Part shown: positions 60,801 to 64,000 of the stretch, one piece after another | How positions within the stretch are numbered: the stretch's first letter is position 1 | Layout: each line of letters begins with the position of its first letter | Assembly (NCBI RefSeq): GCF_030708455.1 | Contig: NZ_JAUYWF010000006.1 | Coordinates: 124,001-188,000 of the forward strand | Length of the DNA: 64,000 nucleotides | Origin: Halomonas sp. SSL-5 | GTDB taxonomy: Bacteria > Pseudomonadota > Gammaproteobacteria > Pseudomonadales > Halomonadaceae | Direction of reading: 5' to 3' | Notes under the pieces: generated by a model | What the model was told of the DNA's origin: nothing | The model's database searches: none | What the model saw: the letters and a program-made list of their open reading frames with translations, nothing else | Translations under genes and position numbers: made by a program

Positions 60801-61180
60801 CGTCGATGACCCTCGGGGCGCTACCGATACAGCACCACCCCTTTCGGGAAGACAACGAACCGGAGTGCGAATTCGTGCTGCTCCCGGATGAAACAGGGGA
60901 AGACTACGGCTTCTGGCGGGTGGAGCAGGAGGGCAGAGAGGAGAGGCTGACACCCGTGGAGACCGAGCTGGACCGGATACCGGAGGACGTTTTCCGCCAG
61001 CCTCGCATCGCACCCTGGAACGAGCCCGACTACATGGCCGCGCTGGCGGATCAAGCCGAGGCCATGGACATGGAGCTAGAGCGCTGTGCCAGGCGCTTCG
61101 GCCGCATCCGCCTGAAAACGAACTACGCCCCGCAGGGGTGGCACTTTCATCCAGCGTTGGGATTCGTGAGGAGAAAGTAG
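57839..61180 (+). CDS. cas3: Cas2-Cas3 fusion nuclease/helicase, type I-F
   Basis: This 1113-residue protein joins an N-terminal Cas2-like domain (MNVLIVSQCNKNALKESRR, about residues 1-95), an HD nuclease domain with AALFHDLGKSSRAFQDRL near residue 120, and an SF2 helicase with Walker A ASTGCGKTIANG near residue 438, DEPDD (DExD box) near 588, LLSSATLPP (motif III) and a C-terminal VIQLAGRVRRHR-type motif VI. It degrades invader DNA recruited by the Csy complex and joins Cas1 in spacer acquisition. The domains look intact. An unusually long 437-bp gap follows before csy1. Confidence 0.97.
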   Translation: MNVLIVSQCNKNALKESRRILDQFAERRGERTWQTPITQAGLDTLRKLLRKTARKNTAVACHWIRGRDHSELMWIVGDASRFNPEGAAPTNTTSRNILRRADENDWHSGRLIHLLASMAALFHDLGKSSRAFQDRLHGRLEGRNRYRHEWVSLRLLEAFVGDDDDETWLARLAKPTPDDDARWLGYLKSDGVADVADGEKTPFIQLPPLAAAIGWLVLSHHRLPALPAYDDNGRQKWVGARASMNAANLPALPEAITAAWNECVELAETQDVEPYWEFPHGLTVRTDAWRQRSRRLARQLKDIRVSTPPLESPYVMHLARLALMLADHHYSSLTGTGRLSGSWSTALYANTTVLNGKRQLCQPLEEHLLGVTRAAGEIVHRFPDMSIALPRIARHKGFRQRSRDPRFRWQDKAFDLAAGLRDKACEQGFFGINMASTGCGKTIANGRIMYALSDPEKGARFSIALGLRTLTLQTGQVYRELLGLGSDDLAIRVGGSASRALFEHQQQENGGSESRVALLDEQSHVHFEGQIDEHPLLSRAAKDPHARALIGAPVLVCTIDHLIPATESLRGGHQIAPMLRLMSSDLVLDEPDDFDISDLPGLTRLVYWAGLLGSRVLLSSATLPPAMVRGLFEAYCAGRTEYQRHRGIPGTPVSPYCAWFDEFGCAQQQCAEGEQFAAAHKQFAQQRAVRLGEQTPARRGYLVPLSAPSAHPDAVHQAVAQTMLTHACSLHEHHHSVDPHSDKRASFGLVRMANIEPLAAVAQALYQSEIPEGWQIHLCVYHSQFPLLLRSRLEARLDRALDRRSEDAVFDLADVRARLDDGSAQDHLFIVLGSPVTEVGRDHDYDWAVVEPSSMRSIIQLAGRVRRHRLAPVRAPNIALLGTNVRHLKRVAPAFSRPGFETERDWPLKSHQLAELLREAEIEHIDSRPRLLPVEVLEPAHKLVDLEHARLAALMIEGAHAAPGRQRRRRRGEPAQIHLGAYLFYRPASMTLGALPIQHHPFREDNEPECEFVLLPDETGEDYGFWRVEQEGREERLTPVETELDRIPEDVFRQPRIAPWNEPDYMAALADQAEAMDMELERCARRFGRIRLKTNYAPQGWHFHPALGFVRRK

Positions 61181-61201
61181 GCAGCCGGCCTTGGCCGGGC
61201 C

Positions 61202-61271
61202 GGATGAGGCTGCCTGTGCGGCAGTGAAGGATGCTGGGTGCTATTTCTAAGCGGCCTGCTCGGCTGCGTTG
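61202..61271 (-). ncRNA. Degenerate mini-CRISPR encoding a CreA/CreR-like crRNA-resembling RNA
   Basis: On the minus strand pseudo-repeat 1 (61271-61244) matches the type I-F repeat consensus at 20 of 28 positions and keeps the whole 3' CTTAGAAA, the future crRNA 5' handle. A 14-nt pseudo-spacer TAGCACCCAGCATC follows (61243-61230), then pseudo-repeat 2 (61229-61202), which matches 20 consecutive positions including the Cas6f/Csy4 hairpin CTGCCGCACAGGCAG but lost the handle. Each repeat keeps just the part needed to make one 42-nt guide. The spacer pairs with 61334-61347. No promoter was firmly identified. Real-array remnants would be spaced 32 nt, not 14. Confidence 0.85.
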
Positions 61272-61289
61272 GTGAGTCTATCACTTCGC

Positions 61290-61319
61290 TTGGGTTGGTT
61301 GTTTTAAGTTTACTATTAA
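61290..61319 (+). promoter_or_regulatory. Candidate promoter of the creT-like/csy transcript
   Basis: TTGGGT (61290-61295) and TATTAA (61314-61319) with an 18-bp spacer lie in the only AT-rich part of the gap. The predicted transcript start near 61326 is just upstream of the guide-RNA target. Alternative -10: TACTAT at 61311. Confidence 0.4.
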
Positions 61320-61333
61320 GGAAGCTGGTATTG

Positions 61334-61349
61334 GATGCTGGTTGCTAGG
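61334..61349 (-). promoter_or_regulatory. Target site of the crRNA-like guide, with CC PAM
   Basis: On the minus strand CC (61349-61348, the I-F PAM) is followed by TAGCAACCAGCATC. This matches the pseudo-spacer at 13 of 14 positions; the sole mismatch is position 6, a base flipped out in type I guides. Short seed-limited pairing would let the Csy complex bind without Cas3 cleavage, blocking transcription. Position 15 (C) also matches the first base of pseudo-repeat 2. Confidence 0.85.
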
Positions 61350-61407
61350 TTTGATCTGAGGCCTGGCCGGGTGTAGCCTGTTGGTGAGCTCGGCAGTGCT
61401 GAGTGGG

Positions 61408-61442
61408 TGCTCGCCATTGAGGGGCTGCTCAATGGGCGAGCA
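61408..61442 (+). other. Long hairpin in the leader upstream of the creT-like start
   Basis: Fourteen base pairs (TGCTCGCC-ATTGAG with CTCAAT-GGGCGAGCA) with one bulged G and a 6-nt loop. No T-tract follows, so it is not a simple terminator; it may stabilise the RNA or mark the end of the cas1-cas2/3 transcript. Confidence 0.6.
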
Positions 61443-61478
61443 AAGCATCGATAACGTCTAACCTACTTTGGGAAGAGT

Positions 61479-61568
61479 AAGGAGGTGTGTGGATGATTGG
61501 CTATCGTCCCGTTAGAAGAGACGAGTATCTTGGCCCAACCACGCCCCAAGCGTTACCGCGCTTGGGGC
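61479..61568 (+). ncRNA. CreT-like toxin RNA candidate (strong SD, ATG, tandem AGA codons, hairpin)
   Basis: AAGGAGGTG (61479-61487) is a near-perfect Shine-Dalgarno placed 7 nt before ATG 61493. The frame reads Met-Ile-Gly-Tyr-Arg-Pro-Val then AGA-AGA at codons 8-9 (61514-61519), among the rarest codons of a GC-rich genome. A perfect 10-bp hairpin follows (61543-61552 with 61559-61568). The frame runs to 61816, out of frame through csy1, so it is not a normal protein gene. Known CreT RNAs arrest growth by trapping a rare tRNA (for example tRNA-Arg-UCU) on such efficiently initiated codons. A csy leader peptide is the alternative. Confidence 0.6.
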
Positions 61569-61617
61569 ACATTATGACATGCCTTGGGATTACCACCCAA
61601 GCTAAGGCAGGGAACCT

Positions 61618-62964
61618 ATGTCAGAGCCCCAACACCATGCGTCTATGCGCGATCTGGTCGAATGGTTTATCCATGACCGCTTCGCGACCAAGACGGAAAA
61701 ACTCCCAACGGATGATCCCAGGTACCTTGAGCTTCAACAGCAGTTCGAGCCACAAGCCTGGCTGGCCGATGCGGCCCGTCGTGTCAGCCAGCTTCAGGTG
61801 GTCACGCACTCCCTGAAGGCGATTCACCCGGATGCCAAGGGCACGAATCTCTACGTTGAGCCCGGCCAGCTGAATCAGAGCGGCCAGGTAGGCAGCCACT
61901 GCCTGCCTGCCGATTTTAAGGGCGACGTCGTCGGCAACGCAGCTGCGCTTGATGTCTACAAGTTCCTGAAACTGGAGTGGCAAGGGCGCACGCTGCTAGA
62001 GCGGGCGCTCGATTTCGACCAAGTACTGATCGATGCCTTGAGCCAGGATCGCGACGAAGCCGAAAGCTGGGTACGCGCCTTCGCAAGCATCACCGAGCCC
62101 AAAGGGGCGCCCAGCTCCCATGTGATGGGCAAACAGCTTTACTGGCTGGTAGGCGATGATCCAACCGACGACACTGCCTACCACCTGCTGGCACCGCTCT
62201 ATGCCACTGCGCTTACTCACCGCTTCTATGCGCAGGTCAGTCCCAATACCTGGTTTTTTGGCGATCACAACAAGGCGGCGCGTAAGGCGTTGAAGGACAA
62301 GGCACCATTTGAAGGTGGTTATACCAGCTATCCTAATCTAGCCGTCCAGAAACTCGGCGGCACCAAACCGCAGAATATCTCACAGCTCAATAGTGAACGA
62401 GGCGGCCAGAATTATCTTCTGGCATCGTTACCGCCAAACTGGGATTCGCGCGAGGTGTACGCACCGATGCGCGACCCCTTTCGAGCATTCAAAAGGCGCC
62501 CGAACGTCTGGCGCATCGTGGATGATCTCAAGCGCTTTCTGGAAACGGATCCTGCCAAGAACATGCACACCCGTGACCTGCGTGATGACCTCACCTCCAT
62601 GCTGGTCGACGAGCTGATGCTGTTCACATTTGATATCCACTCCTTGGCGCCAGGCTGGACGGAGGATGAGAAGTGTCAGCTGGCCCTCGAAGAGCAGTAT
62701 TGGCTGGATCCAGGGCGAGCCGATGAGGATAGCGAGTTTGCCGAGGCGCGCTGGAAGTCAAACTGGCATGAAGCCATCAGCTCTCGTGCGGCTAGCTGGC
62801 TTAACCGTGAACTGAGCGACAAAAGTCCTCTCAGCCTCGGCGATGCGGAACATCATCATTGGAAGCGTCAGTTTGAGGGCATCGTGAAAGAGTTTCGCCA
62901 ACAGCTCGATGATCTGCAAGAAGCATTACGTGATGAAGACGATGATCAAGGAGACGCAGCATGA
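61618..62964 (+). CDS. csy1: Type I-F Csy complex large-subunit-like protein Csy1 (Cas8f)
   Basis: This 448-residue subunit matches Csy1 over its length: AWLADAARRVSQLQVVTHSLKAIHPDAKGTNLYV, VGNAAALDVYKFLKLEWQG, APSSHVMGKQLYWLV and YPNLAVQKLGGTKPQNISQLNSERGGQNYLLASLPPNW. Cas8f recognises the PAM and holds the crRNA 5' handle with Csy2. ATG 61618 has only a weak AAGGC Shine-Dalgarno, in contrast to the strong one of the overlapping upstream frame. Its stop overlaps csy2 (ATGA). Confidence 0.95.
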   Translation: MSEPQHHASMRDLVEWFIHDRFATKTEKLPTDDPRYLELQQQFEPQAWLADAARRVSQLQVVTHSLKAIHPDAKGTNLYVEPGQLNQSGQVGSHCLPADFKGDVVGNAAALDVYKFLKLEWQGRTLLERALDFDQVLIDALSQDRDEAESWVRAFASITEPKGAPSSHVMGKQLYWLVGDDPTDDTAYHLLAPLYATALTHRFYAQVSPNTWFFGDHNKAARKALKDKAPFEGGYTSYPNLAVQKLGGTKPQNISQLNSERGGQNYLLASLPPNWDSREVYAPMRDPFRAFKRRPNVWRIVDDLKRFLETDPAKNMHTRDLRDDLTSMLVDELMLFTFDIHSLAPGWTEDEKCQLALEEQYWLDPGRADEDSEFAEARWKSNWHEAISSRAASWLNRELSDKSPLSLGDAEHHHWKRQFEGIVKEFRQQLDDLQEALRDEDDDQGDAA

Positions 62965-63938
62965 TCCAGCATCTTCTGCTGCTTCCCCGGCTGCGGATCC
63001 AGAACGCCAATGCCATTTCCAGCCCAATGACCTGGGGCTTTCCTGCCATGAGCGCCTTCATGGGGCTGATGCAGGCGCTGGAGCGCAATCTACCGGATGA
63101 TATCAAGCTGGTCTTCAACGAGATCGGGGTGGTGTGTCATCGCCTCGACCCTCAAGTTACCTCGGGTGGCTTCACCCGTGTTTTTCACCTCACCCGTAAC
63201 CCTGTAGACAAGACGGGCAGCACTGCGGCCATTGTCGAGGAGGGCCGGACACATCTGGAAATCTCATTGTTGATCGGCGTTGAGGCAGATGGTAGCGACG
63301 ATCTGAAAAGCGCAGAGCACCGCCAAGTCATTGCCCAACAGCTTTACCAGCAAGTGCAGGGCATGCGTATTTCAGGTGGCAGTGTGATGCCGCCTCGCCC
63401 CGGTGAACGACACTACCGGCCGGAACTGATCAGCTTCGATGCCGATGAGGAAAAAGGAGCGCAGCAATGGCGCCGGCTCAAGCGCAAGCTGTTGCCGGGA
63501 TTTGCGCTGGTACTTAGGGATGATCGGCTCACGGAGCATACCGCCACACTGAAAGCGAACGACGACGGTGCTACACCGCTGGACGCCTGGCTCGACCTGT
63601 CACGGCTCAACCACGAGTGCCGGATCACCAGGGGGGAAGACGATAACGGCAAGCAGCAGGTCAGTTGGGATGTTCGCCGCCCCTATCCTGGCTGGTTAGT
63701 GCCGATCCCAGTGGGCTATGGCGCCATTTCCGAACTATTCGGTCCGGGCGCAGTGGCTAATGCCCGAGATCCTGAGGTGCCGTTCCAGTTCGTCGAAAGC
63801 CTCTACTCGATCGGCGAATGGGTAAGCCCGCACCGAATCAGGGATCCCGAAGCCTTGCTGTGGTTCGTGGAGAACGACCTCGAACGTGGTACCTATCGCT
63901 TGAGTAATGCCTACACTGACACCTTGATAAACGACTGA
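62961..63938 (+). CDS. csy2: Type I-F Csy complex subunit Csy2 (Cas5f)
   Basis: This 325-residue Cas5-like subunit shows the Csy2 pattern: LLLPRLRIQNANAISSPMTWGFPAMSAFMGLMQAL, GVVCHRLDPQV, FHLTRNPVDKTGSTAAIVEEGRTHLEISLLIGV, KRKLLPGFALV and GWLVPIPVGYGAISELFGPG with FVESLYSIGEWVSPHR. It caps the 5' handle of the crRNA together with Csy1. It overlaps csy1 by 4 bp and is followed 15 bp later by csy3. Confidence 0.95.
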   Translation: MIQHLLLLPRLRIQNANAISSPMTWGFPAMSAFMGLMQALERNLPDDIKLVFNEIGVVCHRLDPQVTSGGFTRVFHLTRNPVDKTGSTAAIVEEGRTHLEISLLIGVEADGSDDLKSAEHRQVIAQQLYQQVQGMRISGGSVMPPRPGERHYRPELISFDADEEKGAQQWRRLKRKLLPGFALVLRDDRLTEHTATLKANDDGATPLDAWLDLSRLNHECRITRGEDDNGKQQVSWDVRRPYPGWLVPIPVGYGAISELFGPGAVANARDPEVPFQFVESLYSIGEWVSPHRIRDPEALLWFVENDLERGTYRLSNAYTDTLIND

Positions 63939-63953
63939 CGCAGGAAGACTCTC

Positions 63954-64000
63954 ATGGCCAAGAAAGATGACGCCCTCAAAACCGCATCCGTCCTTGCTTT
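63954..64000 (+). CDS. csy3: Start of Csy3 (Cas7f), cut by window edge
   Basis: Only the first 15 codons are visible (MAKKDDALKTASVLA), matching the TASVLAF opening of Csy3, the backbone subunit of the type I-F complex. It follows a CAGGAAG Shine-Dalgarno. csy4 (cas6f) and the CRISPR array are expected beyond the right edge. Confidence 0.88.
   Translation, partial: MAKKDDALKTASVLA

Noticed and set aside
61201..61271. Ordinary CRISPR array of two repeats
   Set aside because: Repeat starts are 42 bp apart rather than 60 and each repeat has lost a different functional half, so it is a minimal guide locus, not an active array.
61487..61816. 109-codon protein-coding gene overlapping csy1
   Set aside because: Most of it is a shadow of csy1 in another frame; only its initiation region and AGA pair look selected.

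Overview
The window looks like a GC-rich, halophilic or marine gammaproteobacterium of the Halomonadaceae (Halomonas-like). That assignment rests on overall protein character: a thermostable-hemolysin gene set, glycine betaine/choline uptake, a zinc-uptake operon with a Zur box, a DUF6482 protein, TspO, a Halomonas-style porin and a type I-F CRISPR-Cas locus. No rRNA, tRNA or CRISPR array is visible, so the genus is an inference.

Layout. 1-2.98 kb: the 3' end of a YejM-like sulfatase-fold protein, a cytochrome b561 and a lipid A phosphoethanolamine transferase (eptA). 3.0-9.5 kb: one leftward, overlapping run of seven genes (thermostable hemolysin, AMP-binding synthetase, TenA-like redox enzyme, SDR, TPR protein, response regulator, histidine kinase). 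PmrA-type boxes lie 45 bp before the proposed starts of both the hemolysin gene and eptA, so the two-component system probably controls its own operon and eptA. 9.5-17.7 kb: NlpC/P60 lipoprotein, DUF6482, GloA, an orphan betaine/choline-binding protein, a DODA-type dioxygenase and an AttEFGH-like ABC exporter module with a CrtC-like lipoprotein.

17.8-31.7 kb: a catabolic island of lower GC that begins at an IS481-type transposase remnant. It holds a LacI regulator, aldehyde dehydrogenase, AroE-like dehydrogenase, GMC oxidoreductase, quinone oxidoreductase, ThDP enzyme, a Liv-type ABC importer with a permease-ATPase fusion, and an SDR. Near-perfect TGAAGCGCTTCA palindromes precede both transcription units. 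31.7-42.8 kb: a YdiJ-type FAD/FeS dehydrogenase, then an FCD-GntR regulator and two divergent units of SDRs plus a complete 2-oxo-acid dehydrogenase complex (fused E1, VOC protein, E2, E3). 42.9-45.8 kb: znuABC plus a tiny His-rich membrane protein under a Zur box. 45.8-55.6 kb: UbiH-family hydroxylase, TspO, aldo/keto reductase, methyltransferase, second cytochrome b561, phytase-like esterase, DUF2057, porin and MFS transporter.

55.8-64 kb: a type I-F CRISPR-Cas locus: a divergent WYL-domain regulator, cas1, cas2-cas3 fusion, csy1, csy2 and the start of csy3. The most exciting element is the 437-bp gap between cas2-3 and csy1. On the minus strand it carries a degenerate mini-CRISPR: a pseudo-repeat keeping the intact 8-nt crRNA handle, a 14-nt pseudo-spacer, and a pseudo-repeat keeping the intact Cas6f hairpin. 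The pseudo-spacer matches a site about 100 bp away at 13 of 14 positions. The only mismatch is at position 6, which type I complexes flip out, and the site has the I-F CC PAM. Downstream lies a near-perfect Shine-Dalgarno, a start codon, tandem AGA-AGA rare codons and a strong hairpin. This is the architecture of a CreTA (Cascade-repressed toxin RNA / crRNA-like antitoxin) or CreR-type cas autoregulatory module, here inside a type I-F operon.
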